A DNA stretch of 64,000 nt from Acanthacorydalis orientalis (GCA_034766995.1 CM068313.1:58145877-58209876); one strand, 5' to 3'. Positions 1 through 11,749 are shown, counted from the first letter of the stretch. Notes: generated by a model not told the origin, from the letters alone. Program-made: numbers and translations.

Positions 1-539
1 ACTAGAACTTTCCATATGTTTGTTTTGAACTATGAGTGAATTTATTATACTAAGTAGTAAATATACTAGAAATACAAACACATAAAATAATTCAACTCAA
101 ATTGTGATAATTTATGCAAACGAAATGTTTCATATGTAACGTTATGGTATCTTTCTTAATTTGTTTATTTTGTGCTCAGATAGATAATTATTCAGCTAAC
201 ATATAACAACTAAAAAACAAGAGTCCCAAAATAAAATGCACTTTTGAAAAAATCATTCTGAAATATTGGTTTGCTGGAAGTAACTTTAAATACTGAAAAC
301 ATAAAGATTATTTACTGGAATTTATGTTTTAAAAATTAAATTGTCAAAATGAGGACGGTTGCGACGACAGCATTGTTATAATCTCGTTATGAATTTACAC
401 ATACAACAACTCGTTATGAATTTACAATACACAATACATGCTTGAATATTTCCCAAGGAATCGCATCCATCAAGTCGAATATCATAATTCAACTGCTTCG
501 TAGTCACAGGATTATTTGAATATATTCTAAACTTAAGGA
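1..539. other. AT-rich non-coding, nothing recognised
   Basis: No open frame with recognisable similarity is seen. The last part (from about 350) may contain the decayed 3' end of the transposase pseudogene that lies to the right on the minus strand, but I could not place a terminal repeat here. Confidence 0.4.
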
Positions 540-1512
540 ATCCCTATAAAAAAATCAAGAGAAGATAAATCGGCACTTCGTGGTGGCCACAGAATATCAC
601 TCCTACGAAAAATCACATTTCCATGGACCATCTTTCGAACCACTTGTAAACTGTCATTTGTTGTGCGACAAGTGGCCCCATCTTGTTGGAGTCACGCATT
701 CGTGTTGTAGCCCAATCAAAAACTCTTTCATCATTTGAATGTATCGCTTCGAATTAAAATTTATTGCTCGACCTCGCACATCCTCAACAAAATAAATTCC
801 TAAGGCTAATATATGACTGTCCAAATAGTAACTCTTACGCAATAGTCATCTTTGATGTTTCAGTTTTGGGTTTTCTTTGCTCCAGTACCGGTCAATATTG
901 TTTATTGACTAACCCGTTAACATAGAAATGCGCTTCATCTGAGAAGAGAATGTTGTCAAACTCGGAGAACAGTTTCAACATTTTATTCACAAAATTCAAT
1001 CATATCACAAAGTCTGATTCGTTGAAATCTTGAACAAGTTAAATTTTACAGAGTTGGAGCTTAATTCCAACGATAAAATTTGGTGCATAGTTGAATAGGG
1101 CATTTTAAATGCAGATAAACGCTTGCGAATTGACATTCTCGGATTAGCGCGTAGAGATTCATTCACTTGTTCGGATCTAGAAGTCAGTGGGCGACCTTCA
1201 AGTTGAGCTTTCAATCTAGAATCGATCTCTTTGACTCTTTTAATCTATTGTTTTATCAAATTAACACTCGGACACTATTCAATACTGTGCAAATGGTGCC
1301 CATGAAGAAGTGATAGCAGAACAGTAACGTATAGATGCTTGTTTCTAAAAAAGTGCACATACAAAACGTGCGATGCTGCCCCGTATAGTGACTCATAAAG
1401 ACTGAAATCCCCATGAATCGAACTAGCGAACGACAAGACCCGCGCCCTTCCCTCTCCACGCGTTCTCGAGTTACAAGGCAAAAAAATCTGCATTTTATTC
1501 TGGGACACCTGT
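540..1512 (-). pseudogene. Decayed DDE_3 (Tc1/mariner superfamily) transposase
   Basis: Read on the minus strand, three blocks follow in order. An N-terminal helix-turn-helix block (1005-1214) has a TSRSEQVNESLR..SIRKR..STMHQIL pattern. The first catalytic-Asp block near 890-960 reads FSDEAHFYVNGLVNKQ. A central block (654-842) carries FVEDVRGRAINFNSKRYIQM. Frameshifted remains of a QQDGAT-like second-Asp block follow near 640-700, and of a WPPRSADLS third block near 560-600. This order is that of the insect DDE_3 family often labelled Tc3-like. The right end reads (minus strand) GGTGTCCCAGAATAAAATG, a plausible terminal inverted repeat; its partner on the left was not found. Multiple stops and frameshifts make it non-functional. 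Confidence 0.75.
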
Positions 1513-1885
1513 AGTTGAAAACTGGTTAATTGAAGAGTACACGAGCTATTTCTTGAAAAATGTAACTTACTGGTGTAAACCCATCAGAAAAGTTATTAAA
1601 ATGGTATTATTAAGATAAAAAAATGTAAACATCTGCACACTTTGTATTCCCAAACTAAAAATGTTTTACATACTTTTTTTACATTTTGAAGTTTTAAGAT
1701 TTAAAGAGGAATAGTTTCAAAATCACCGATATTTAAAACTCAATATCAATTTATAGCAAACAGTCACAAAAGTCCTCCTCATCTTTATTATTAATGCAAA
1801 AAGGTCAATACTTGTAATAAAACAGTCTTTTTTTAAAAAATCGACTTTAACCGAAGTTTTATCTCCCTATTAATAAAAAACAGTA
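1513..1885. other. AT-rich non-coding, nothing recognised
   Basis: AT-rich sequence with homopolymer runs. No coding block, terminal repeat or RNA gene was recognised. Confidence 0.4.
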
Positions 1886-2290
1886 CTGTTGTCGTCAAAT
1901 GACTTTTATCCGTATTCTGATTGGCTGATGAAGATCGCGTGGTCTCTGTTGTGATTGGTTGATATCAGTAGATGATCAGTGTTCTGTTTCACGATGTACA
2001 GTGAAAACGAGTAAATGATATTAGTGTAAAACTGATAAGAAATTTAATCAAAATATTATATTCAGTGAAGATATAGTGTAAAAAAATTGTTACACATTTT
2101 AACATTGTATTTTGTTCATGTTAATTTTTATAAACTTTTCCAATAAAAATTTAAAAACTTACATTTAATACGAATTATTTATACGCATAATTTGTTAAAT
2201 GCTGTTATTTGTTAGGGGAGAGCAAGCAAGGACCAACACTCCAACCCGGGGGGAAGAGTCTCTTGGTTGTTTTAAAAATAAATTTAGTAT
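1886..2290 (+). repeat. Dispersed repeat R1, copy 1 (possible solo LTR)
   Basis: About 400 bases are shared, in the same orientation and order, with 40760-41180. Shared blocks include GACTTTTAT near the start, several ATTGG (inverted CCAAT) boxes with TTGATATC, AGTGTTCTGTTTCAC, GTGTAAAACTG.TAAGAAATTT, CATTTTAACAATGTATTTTG-like sequence, and CTTTTCCAATAAA, followed by a G-rich tail. CCAAT boxes, a possible start region and an AATAAA signal in this order would suit a retroelement LTR, but I could not see TG..CA ends, a primer-binding site or flanking target duplication, so the class is open. Confidence 0.55.
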
Positions 2291-3184
2291 TGAATCAAAC
2301 TATTTGCAAATTACACGGTTTTTCATTAAACATAACATTTCTCATATAACTTCATATTTGTTTTCTTTTCATATAAGGACACTTTTTCTCTTTCTGGAAA
2401 TAGACACTAAGCTCATGAAAATATAAAACACACTGAAATATATACCTTCAAAACACTGAACAATTATTTTAGATACAACATTTTTTATAAATAAATTTTT
2501 AACAAATTCTTCTCTTTAAATACGACGAAAGTGAACGATTTCTTTTGTGAATGTACTAATAAAATATAAAATAAAGAATTTATTAAAGACATTAAGATGT
2601 ATTTACAAAATAAATAACATGCATTCATATTTTTTAAAATAACGCAAACGATTAAATTTATAACCCTGTGAAAAATTGTGCAAGATTATTGTAAACGACA
2701 TAAGGTTTTTCCTTATTCACATACGAATATTTCAGTGTTTATAACTGATTTCGGGACGATCACGCTGTGTTATTGTTTAGTTTTGGGAAGAAGACTCATT
2801 AATAGGGACACAGTTCTAATTTAATACTATTTTAATGATTTAAGTTCATAATTACATAGTTCGTAAGCATTCATTGATAATTAAATTAAATATATCTTTT
2901 ACAACAAAAAAATGACAAAATCTAAAATATTAGTAGATAATATAATTAAAATAGTTTATATTTGTGGTGTATTATACATTAGATTTTGAAATTTACTTAC
3001 TTTTATTTTAGTATATCTTAGACATTGTCATTGATTCTGTTTTGTATCTTAATTTGAAGACTACAGCTAAGAATATATTTAATTATCATCTGTAAGACGT
3101 TAAATGTTACTTAATGGTTTTGTTTGATATCTCGATATATTTATTTTTATTAGTAACAAACAAAAATGCTCAATATTCCAGATT

Positions 3185-3229
<45 letters not shown>

Positions 3230-3608
3230 TATATTTAAAGATACATAGATTAATAGATAATTTTGAATTATATCTCTTGTATATTAGAAGACAGTGTAAG
3301 ATATATAAGATTTTTTTGTATTAAACGTGAATAGAAATTATATTTGATTTTTCTATATAATAACCTTCCCATTATCCATGAAATTAAAAGCATAATGAAA
3401 ACAAATATTTGAAACCCTCTCCACAAAAGTCATTTTAATAAAGATATTCCTGAAAAGTGTTCTTTTATTTGAAACAATTTGCAAGTGATCCAAAAGAAGA
3501 TGATTAAATAGAAAAAATAAGTTATTTTTTAAAAAAAAAAAATAATTCCAGCAAATAAAATCAGTTTCAGATATAAAATAGTCAATGAATTTCTAATAGC
3601 ATAAATAT
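2291..3608. other. AT-rich non-coding with (TA)n tract
   Basis: No coding similarity. A (TA)n tract lies at about 3189-3226. A short palindromic or A-rich stretch at 3525-3545 is homopolymer sequence only. Confidence 0.5.
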
Positions 3609-3890
3609 TTTGGTGTAAAAATTAATTCGGAGCCTTTACGTTCAAGCAATCATAACTCTGATTTGAAATGAAATATTTTTTTGTGAATATTTTAGAATTT
3701 TGAAGTGCCAACCTTTAATTTAAACACACAACATTTAAAAAACGCTATATAACTTTGCCAAATTGTTAATTTAATATCACAAAACAGTAGTAAACACGAT
3801 GGTGTATGAAAATCAGAATATTAAGTATTGCATAATTTTTGGAATCTAGTTGAAAAAAATACAGTACATTACCAAATTATTAGAACTATT
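3609..3890 (+). mobile_element. Mariner derivative family X, 5' part
   Basis: It starts with TTTTGGTGTAAAAATTAATT, the same kind of end seen at 28972. It continues with the family X leader (a TTGAAGTGCCAACCTTTAAT-like block, then CACAAAACAGTAGT) and a decayed N-terminal frame reading MVYENQNIKYCIIFG, which parallels SEKQLITHYILFAFQLKK in the 28972 copy. The 3' half is not recognisable, so this copy looks truncated. Confidence 0.55.
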
Positions 3891-4411
3891 GTCAGAAATT
3901 ATACTTTTGATATTCTTTTCTTTTTTATTTCGAGCATTCTTGATGAATTGATTATTTTTGAAACTCTTTGCTTTTCCTCTGTTATATAAACAACCCTTCA
4001 ATAAATATTTATATTTGGAAACAATATAAGTGTCAATAATTAACTGTAACATTCGAACACGTGGTTTTAACGGACTTCAAATGTGTATTGTACATATTAT
4101 CTTAGTGTTAACATTTTTTTTATTCATACAAAATAGTTTTTTGTGGGAAATATTATTAAAAGGTAAGATTCTTATTTAATTTACGTTGATTTTAATCCAA
4201 TTATGTCAATATATTTGTTAAATTATGTAAATGAATATTTTTTAAGATAGGTGAATAAAGTGGCTTTACACCATAAAAAGTTGGTAAAATCACCAGCCAT
4301 TTGAATGATAAAAACATGATAAAGTATAAGATTGATTATATGTAAGATGTATCACATAGTTCTGCAAAGAATATTAAGGATAAAATTGGGATAGATTGCA
4401 CACACCTAATA

Positions 4412-5690
4412 GACATTGTGTCACCCCATAAGTAATGCGATATTTTCATATAGGTAAAAATAGATGATGCAATACTTTGCAATTATTGCAATTACATATT
4501 ATATGCATATGCTGCTCAATTGTATGTAATATTTTCTCAGTCCTGGAAGATTAACAGTGATCATGCAAATTTTCAAGAAAAAATATTAATTACTTTGGAA
4601 GTGTTAAAAGAGAATATAAGGGATACTTTGCTTCGGGAGTTTTTCAGGGTAGTAACGTTACGACTGCAGTGAAAAAATTGTGCGAAATTTATGGTTCAGA
4701 TGTGATTAGTCTTAGTCAAGGACAGAGATGATTTCAACGATTTCAATTCGGGAACTATAGCCTTGAAGATGATGAAAGGTCAAGACGATCTCTGGAGTTT
4801 GAAGATGAGATACTTTGAACACTAGTGGCACAACATTCTAGTTGAACGGTAGAATAATTAACCAAAAAGCTCAAATAAACGCATTTAACTATCCATCGGT
4901 ACTTTAAAATGATTGGTAAGGTTTCTAAGGTGGATCAATAGGTTTCGTACGAGTTATTGGACGTTAATTTAAAACAGTGTGTGGACATTTGCAATTCTCG
5001 TCTATGCCGATTCGAAAATGATCCGTTTCCGAATAAAATTCTTACTGGTAATAAAAAATGGATTATTTATAACAATATTAAACGTCAAAGATAATGGGAT
5101 GACCGCAATGAAAAACTATCTTCAACTGCGAAAGGAGGGCTCCATCCAAAAGTGATTGCGTTATCCATTTGATGAGATATGGAAGGAATTATCCATTACG
5201 AGCTGTTATCGAACCATCAAAAAGGAGTTATACTGTGAATAACTGGCACTGCTAAAACAATCCATTGGTGAAAAACGGCTAGAATAAGCACAAAAGAAAA
5301 GGCCAAGTTTTTTACCACGACAACACCCGACCTTACACGGCACACGAAACCCTCCAAAAACTGTGACCATTTGAACTGGAAGTCATTTCTCATCCATTAT
5401 ATTTCGTTGATCTACTATTATCGGATTAACATCTGTTCCGATATCTCTAAAATCTCATTAATGGAAATCAGCTAAATACATAGAATGATGTCAGAAACGA
5501 GCTGAACTATTTTTTTAATCAACGTTTAAATAGTTTTATTATTAGGGCATTAACAATTTAAGATTAAGATGAGAACAATTTGTAAATAATAACGAAAAAT
5601 ATATTTTGGTTCAAAATTAAAACGTTACATTTTTTTCACTGTTTCAAAAGTTACTTTAAAAAACCACATTACTTACGAAATAACCGAATG
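4412..5690 (+). mobile_element. Full-length but decayed mariner element
   Basis: About 1.28 kb, the normal mariner length. The ends form degenerate terminal inverted repeats: the left reads CATTGTGTCACCCCATAAGT, the right (complement) CATTCGGTTATTTCGTAAGT, each next to TA. Interior coding on the plus strand shows the helix-turn-helix region (VKKLCEIYGSDVISLSQ, LEDDERSRR), the first catalytic block as LTGNKKWIIYNNIK (Asp of GDEKW now Asn), WDMEGIIHYELL, a decayed second block (HDNARPHTA-like) near 5320, and a lost third block. Many stops. It is followed directly by a (TA)n tract. A sister copy lies on the minus strand at 18380-19571. Confidence 0.85.
4620..5540 (+). pseudogene. Mariner transposase pseudogene
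   Basis: Reading-frame remains of a roughly 345-residue mariner transposase inside the 4412-5690 element. Visible in order are the N-terminal HTH_48-type DNA-binding region, a linker reading QWVPYELLDVNLKQ-like (now DQ*VSYELLDVNLKQ), the D-to-N changed first catalytic block, GGLHPKVIAL, and C-terminal ELNYFFNQRLNSF-like remains. In-frame stops and frameshifts occur throughout, so no protein is expected. Confidence 0.8.
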
Positions 5691-5691
5691 T

Positions 5692-5734
<43 letters not shown>

Positions 5735-6056
5735 TTTTATTTTACAATAATAGTCTTACTTTTTATTAATAGTACTTTAAGTATAAGAAATAGATGATAA
5801 AATGACTTAGAAAAGCAATGTATACGAAATAGCGCTCAGTAGCAAGGCGAATCAAAATAGACCATTCTCATCCTCAAGTATTAAGAAGACAATTGAGTTT
5901 AACTAAGCTTATAATCGTACACAAGGATGTAATAGAAAGAGAGGGGAACAAAAAAAATATTTTACTTAGATGAGGAGTTACTAATTAATATTCGTGTGAT
6001 TAAAAATCAATATTTTCATAATTTGATACTTAATACTACTCTTAACTGATCATCGA

Positions 6057-6138
<82 letters not shown>
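5691..6138. other. AT-rich spacer with two (TA)n tracts
   Basis: (TA)n at about 5691-5732 abuts the mariner at 4412-5690, and a longer (TA)n at 6059-6138 leads into a short inverted-repeat element. No coding similarity between them. Confidence 0.5.
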
Positions 6139-6141
<3 letters not shown>

Positions 6142-6403
6142 ATGATTTACTGTTGCATCCACTTTCACTTCCATATGAGAGTATTCAAGAAAACGAAAAA
6201 ATTTAAAAAAAAAACATGTTATTCCCAATTTAGTATTTATATCTTGTATATTTAGTATATCCTCATTAGTTCAGATGTATTTTAGTATTGAATTAAACTA
6301 AAATCCTAAATAAAAATAATGTGACTCTATTAATACCTGTGAACTTTTTTATGGAAGCTACTTAGTATTACTTTTATATGGAAGCTTAAATTGAATCACA
6401 TAT
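6139..6403. mobile_element. Short inverted-repeat element (MITE M1), copy 1
   Basis: It is flanked on both sides by (TA)n. The left end reads GATGATTTAC..CTTCCATATGAGAGTATT and the right end, complemented, GTGATTCAATTTAAGCTTCC. A second copy at 12659-12848 has the same layout with ends TTTTGATTTCCACATGGAAG and (complement) TGATTCAACTTAGACTTCCA and is also flanked by (TA)n. Internally both carry a TTTAGT..ATTGAATT stretch. No coding capacity. This looks like a small TA-targeting non-autonomous element, but no autonomous partner is present. Confidence 0.5.
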
Positions 6404-7208
6404 ATATATATATATACACACACATATATTTATATATATATATATATATATATAAATGTATACAATAATTTAAAATAGTATATTTTTCTCACAAATATAC
6501 CTCCGTAAAAAATAAATATTTTGTTTCAATACGAAGCAGGAATTTAATGTAATATTTTCACTACTATTCCTTTAGAAACAGATTAATTTCATACACAGAG
6601 ATACATTGACCTCTAAAAGTCAGTAATAAATTATAAAAATAGGTCGATCGCTTGTTCACGAAAGTGAAAATAAAATATTGGAATACAAATAACTACGTCT
6701 TAAGAATTTATCGATATCTCAAATATCTGTCTATACACTCCATGATTTGTTTTATTAATGCCCTTAAGCAATATATAGACATTTATGTTAACTTGATTCT
6801 ATGTTATAACCGAGAATAATATATTATTTTTAGAAATATGTTTGTATCAATTTTTTGTATAGATCAAATTATGTAATTAATGGATTAGTGTACATATACC
6901 TTTATATATATATATATATATTTATATAAAAAAAGGTACATAAAGTTGACAACGTATTAATTATTATTCTTTTACAATCAGACTAACCTTTCAGAAATGT
7001 TAAGACATTGACATCTAAAACCGATAGGATATCATAGAAACCGGTTCAATAACCACTCACTTATTAAGTAACTGTTAATATATACTAATTTATGTACGTA
7101 TAGGTATTTATTAATTAGCGCCCTTAGGCAATAAATATTTTTACACCACTCAGCTTCCTCACCTCAAAACATACCAAATTGTAGAACTATGTATATTCTA
7201 CGTGTATA

Positions 7209-7292
<84 letters not shown>

Positions 7293-7420
7293 AGATAGAG
7301 AGAAAGAGAGTTAGAGAGATTGAAGAGCAGCGAGTCTGTATAAAATTTTGTTTTAAACTTCAAATTTTTAATAACTGAAATTTTTAGAAACATCTTTTTA
7401 AGAAGATGATCTAATTAAGG
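6404..7420. other. AT-rich non-coding with (TA)n tracts and a degenerate direct repeat
   Basis: (TA)n tracts at 6400-6454, 6903-6920 and 7210-7288. Two blocks, about 6600-6790 and 7000-7140, look alike in order: both carry CATTGAC.TCTAAAA near the start and GCCCTTA.GCAATA near the end. No coding similarity. Confidence 0.4.
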
Positions 7421-7469
7421 TTACATATTTTGAGGGGTTGACGCACTTTAAAAGTGTTAGAACTTCAAT

Positions 7470-7970
7470 CAATAATGATAAAAGGTCGAGTAAATCTTCA
7501 ATTTATAAAACTGATGAAAAGTTTATCGAAATTCGTGAAGTTACTCGTCAATTAGTAATTGGCTATTAAAGAGAGAATAAACAAAAATTTCTCATGGGTT
7601 TTGCCAAAACATTTTTATCAATTCTTTGGGTAAGAATCGTGTTGACGTACAGAAGACAATAAAAAAACGTTAAGAGAACAGAGTGAAAAATTAAAAAATC
7701 CATTTAAAAAAAGGAAGAATGTAAATCAGATTTTTTGGTTGTTAGGTTGCTGATTTGTTAGATTTTCGTTTTACTTCTAAGATTAACGAGCTCGTCAAAA
7801 ATCACCGTTTTTAAATGGTTGAAGAAATAAAAAAACCATGTGCTAATTTAAGAGCTATTCCCAAAAGTATCTACAAGAATTGCTTCCAGAAAAGTAAATG
7901 GAACTGACAGCTATGTACAACTACTTCAGAGAACTATTTCAAAGAGGATAATTTTAATTTAGAATATTTT
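7470..7970 (+). pseudogene. Internally deleted mariner transposase remnant
   Basis: Two mariner-like blocks lie close together. The first, near 7480-7560, reads KRSSKSSIYKTDEKFIEIRE, matching the linker between the two N-terminal helix-turn-helix motifs. The second, near 7840-7965, reads LRAIPKSIYKNCFQK and NYFKEDNFNLE, matching the C-terminal end (AIPKSTYENCFQKW..YFEGDNIEL type). The catalytic core is gone. Ends were not identified, so the borders are approximate. Confidence 0.6.
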
Positions 7971-8453
7971 TCTATAAATAAAGTTTCATACACCTATCCA
8001 AGTATATTTTGATCAAAACTCGAATAAATTTAGTTCCACTTCTTGAAATATTAAACCACTTCTTGATTTTTTCAATGTTAACAGACACTTTAAGCTATAT
8101 TTTATAATATTTTCTGCTCACTCATACACTTATAAATCCTCTCATATTTTGAAAAATCTCTTTTAATCCTACATATGCGATCCATTCCCGGAATGAATGT
8201 TTTTTCATGAGATAGAATTAATCTTGTTTAAAAGACAGAAATCGGTGAATGCAAACATAATCTCAGCATTCAATATGTATCATATTCAAAAATAAATAGT
8301 TCATTTAATTAAATACATATTTAAAAGGTTAGATTTTATGTATTGATTTGAATACGTTTTCCGAAGGTCACTAACAGAGTTCTAATGAATTTAGTTGTCG
8401 AAGCCCCTTAAAAGAACCAACGTACGAAAGTCACTAACATTCTAACGTAAATA
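7971..8453. other. AT-rich non-coding, nothing recognised
   Basis: No coding similarity or repeat found between the mariner remnant and the Tc1 element that begins at 8454. Confidence 0.4.
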
Positions 8454-8729
8454 CACTTCCGCTCATAAGTATTGAGACACTTCTCTTTCCATAAACCATG
8501 TTCTATATCTCGGGTATAAATAATATATGTGCTTAATTTATATATATACGAGGTCAGACAATTAAGTAATGCGACCGATTTTTTTTCTCGGCCTGTTGTA
8601 ACACTGCGAACCTGTAACTCCGCCACCGTAATAGCAGATCCCTACTCTCTCGATTGAGACCTTGACCACCCTCGTACGATCATTTCTTCGCCAGCTGTTT
8701 AGTGTTTTGTAACAACGCGCGAGTAGTGC

Positions 8730-8942
8730 ATGTCACGAAAATGGAACAGAGAGCAACGGTGCGCGATAAAATTTTGTGCAAAACTCGGCGAAACCGCGAC
8801 AGAAACTTATGAAAAAGTGCTTAAAGTGTATGGTAGTGATGCCCTGAGTCGTAGTCAGGTGCTTCGGTGGCATGCCGATTTTAAAAAAGGCCGTGAGAGC
8901 GTCAAAGACGAAAACCATGTTGATTTGCTTCTTCGACAATAA
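8730..8942 (+). pseudogene. Mariner transposase N-terminal part (broken)
   Basis: 70 codons from an ATG: an HTH_48-type region reading MSRKWNREQRCAIKFCAKLG, YEKVLKVYGSDALSRSQ and LRWHADFKKGRESVKDE. This is the first helix-turn-helix domain that binds the terminal repeat in mariner transposases. After KDEN the frame runs into the deletion junction and stops. The start is supported by the match of MSRKWNREQRCAIKF to the usual start of this lineage. No catalytic residue is encoded here. Confidence 0.85.
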
Positions 8943-9393
8943 AGGGGTGGTTCACAAAGAGTTCGTACCACCTGGACAAACCGTAAATCAAGTATTCTAC
9001 CGCAATGTGCTCGAAAAATTACGAAAAAAGGTGCTCAGAGTGCGTCCAGAGATCGCGAAGACTTGGGTTCTGCATCACGACAATGCTCCCTGTCACAGTG
9101 CGTTCAGTGTCTCTCAGTTTTTGGCGTCTAAAGGCATCGCAACGTTACCACAGCCTCCCTATTCACCGGACATGTCACCCTGCGACTTTTTCCTATTCCC
9201 CCATATGAAAAAAATTGTCAAAGGTCGACATTTTGACTCCGTTGAAGATATCCAAGAATCTGTGACGAGGGTACTCGGAGAGGTCCCACAAGAAGTGTTC
9301 CAGAATTGTTACGAAAACTGGAAAACTCGCTGGAATAAGTATATAGATGTGGGAGGGGACTACTTTGAAGGGGATCGCAGCGATGTACCTTAA
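8900..9393 (+). pseudogene. Mariner transposase C-terminal half (broken)
   Basis: An open frame, shifted relative to the N-terminal part, reads TKTMLICFFDNKGVVHKEF, GQTVNQVFY, the second catalytic block LHHDNAPCHSAFS, and the third block PPYSPDMSPCDFFLFP, then CYENWKTRWNKYIDVGGDYF before a stop. The first catalytic block (GDETW type) is deleted. The second and third Asp keep the DD34D spacing. The junction with the N-terminal part lies in an A-rich stretch near 8900-8920, where short homology between the two sides is plausible. Confidence 0.88.
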
Positions 9394-9559
9394 TTTTTAA
9401 TTATACTCGATTTTTGAATTTTGTCGCATTATTTAATTGTCTGACCTCGTATATGTATATATGTATATATATATATATATATATTGTAATGTTAAAATAC
9501 AGATTATAGAAAAAAGGCATAAAAATTAATTTTATATTTAAATATTATACTCATCAATG

Positions 9560-10590
9560 GTACCACCTTTATTTTGATAATTGCTTGGCATATTGGAGGC
9601 ATACTATTTATTGGTTTTTCCAATGTTTCCAACTTTATTATTCTCCATTCTTCCTGTACTATTTTCTAAAGATCCTACTGTGATGTTGAACACGTCTTTC
9701 GAACATTTCGGTCAAGCTCATCCCACAAGAACTTTATAAGTTAGACATCAGATGACCAAGGATACCAAGCAATCATTTTAAGATTATTTTATCTCAATTT
9801 ACTTCAGAATGCTTATACACAATCTGGTTGTGTGTTTGGAATAGTTGTACTATTGAAAAACGAATCATTTTTAAACAATTATTGCTCTAGAAAGCAAAGA
9901 ATGCTTCTTCTATATATTCTTGTAGTGCTTCTTGTTTAGTTTGTCTTCGATTTTAACATCCCCTAAAGTAATGCCCGCAAAACAGCCTCATACCATCACA
10001 GATCTCCAACATGTTTAACAGATAGAACTACTTATTGATTTAACACCGGTTTTCCAGCAGATCTGTGGATAAAGACACATCTGCTTGAACCAAAACTTCA
10101 CATTTTGATTCATTGCTCCATAGATCTTTTTTCCAATCAGTGTTGGTCTAGTTTTCGTGTTGTTTTGTCCATTAAAAACTTTTCTTGATATTTCTTAGTT
10201 GGAGTAAGAGTTTTCTTACAGCTATCCTTCCATAAAAGCCAGTTATTTAACTTTCGTTTAACAATTAAAACACTGAGGCTTTTACCGACTGTCGTTAACC
10301 TGTGGCGTTATTTCTGGTGCTGTTAAGGGTCGATTTTGTTTATTCATTTTCACTAATCTGTGATCTTCTTACGTTATTGTTGTTCTTGGTCACCTAGTTC
10401 GTTTTTTGTTTATAATACTCTTACAACCGTTATATTTTTTAATTATAATGTCTACTGTCCCACAAAATAATTTTATTTTTTTTTTGCTATTTGACGGTTA
10501 CATTGTCTCGACTAATGTTGAAAGATTATCATGCAACGAGTTTCTATTGAATGTTTCTTGACTTTAGCCATTTCAATAAAAAATCAAAAT
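9560..10590 (-). pseudogene. Tc1 transposase pseudogene
   Basis: Minus-strand frames read, from N to C: MAKVKKHSIETRCMIIF near 10565, then decayed helix-turn-helix sequence, then DLWSNESKCEVLVQADVS near 10090-10130 (the WSDESKF catalytic block with Asp changed to Asn), SVKHVGDL..GMRLFCGHYF (VKHGGGSVMVWGCF type) near 9960-10030, remains of the second block QDNDPKHTS, and LWDELDRNVRKTCSTSQ, QEEWRIIKLETLEK, MPPICQAIIKIKV as the C-terminus. This is the Tc1 family order (about 340 residues). Stops and frameshifts are frequent. Confidence 0.85.
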
Positions 10591-10953
10591 GAATCTACAA
10601 TCTTCAATTATCTTAAACGCTGCATTTATTTTTATGTTATTACTTGATCCTGACAATCTTAAATGATTGAAAATTACATAGCAAAACCAAGAAATAATTC
10701 TCTTTACACAAAATCTACAATAACACATTAATTACATGGAAAACCCTAAACAACATCTGTTCTTTATTTCACTGCTGAAATTTCACGAAATCGCCTTTTT
10801 ATGGAAAGTATCATCTTATTTAATTTCATGTTTTAAGTAATTGGTTTACTATTTAAACAATAGAAAATACTCTACGAACAATAACTAAGCACATAAGTAA
10901 GATATATAACTAACTTGAACCAAACTATCGCTGAATACTTATGAATGGTAGTG

Positions 10954-11152
10954 TATATATGTCAAATGAAAAGTTGTAATTTAAATGAATATATGTTCAG
11001 ATAAAGTTATTATGCAATCTTTAACATTTGAAATAAATTGAAATTAAAGAGTTACGTTTGATTCTGACCGGTTGACCTTTAAAGATGTTATGAGAAAACA
11101 ATATATGTACGCACTATTTATAAAAAGATAACAGAAATTTTCAATTAAAACC

Positions 11153-11192
<40 letters not shown>

Positions 11193-11201
11193 TATATATA
11201 T

Positions 11202-11299
<98 letters not shown>

Positions 11300-11687
11300 A
11301 CATATGTATATATATATACAGTCAAGCAAAAAAGTCTATGTACATTTACAACAACAAAAACATTGAATTATTTTGGTATTTATATAAATACTTTTAAAAA
11401 TGTTTTAATGGGAAGTGTCCGTGTATGTTTTAATAAATAAATAATAAAACTTAAGAAAAATGTTCTTTATTATTTATACTTATATCTACCTATATATAAA
11501 GATATTCCGTAAAACTTCAAAAAATTATTTTTTTTTAAAAAAAATTATAGATATTTAGGATTAATTTATTATTAACGATGAATCCCCCAACTTACACGAA
11601 ATTTTCACGAAGAATAAGGATATGAAAAGTACGACTTTATAAAACAACTGCGCTGTAATCTGCGAGAATGATTATTCAGATATACTA

Positions 11688-11749
<62 letters not shown>

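Larger units (their letters stand above)
8549..9449 (+). mobile_element. Deletion-derivative mariner with near-perfect ends
   Basis: 901 bases between TA dinucleotides (8547-8548 and 9450-9451). The 27-base terminal inverted repeats, beginning CGAGGTCAGACAATTAA, differ at one position. The coding region keeps the N-terminal DNA-binding part and the C-terminal half of the transposase, with about 390 bases missing in between compared with a 1.3-kb mariner. The good ends and open frames make this younger than the Tc1 element it sits in, and still mobilisable in principle by a matching transposase. Confidence 0.93.
8454..10953 (-). mobile_element. Tc1-like element, interrupted by a mariner
   Basis: Matching ends define it: the left reads CACTTCCGCTCATAAGTATT and the right (complement) CACTACCATTCATAAGTATT, each next to TA. 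Without the nested mariner (8549-9449 plus its TA duplication) the element is about 1.6 kb, the usual Tc1 length. The transposase frame is on the minus strand. The mariner sits in the part beyond the transposase 3' end. The element is old: the coding part has many stops, and the first catalytic Asp codon now reads Asn. Confidence 0.85.

Noticed and set aside
6016..6228. Open frames rich in Tyr-Ile repeats (also at 7187, 11044, 27597, 27709, 27817, 29607, 39474, 39533, 46238, 54426, 56870, 57772)
   Set aside because: They are translations of (TA)n microsatellites and carry no protein features.
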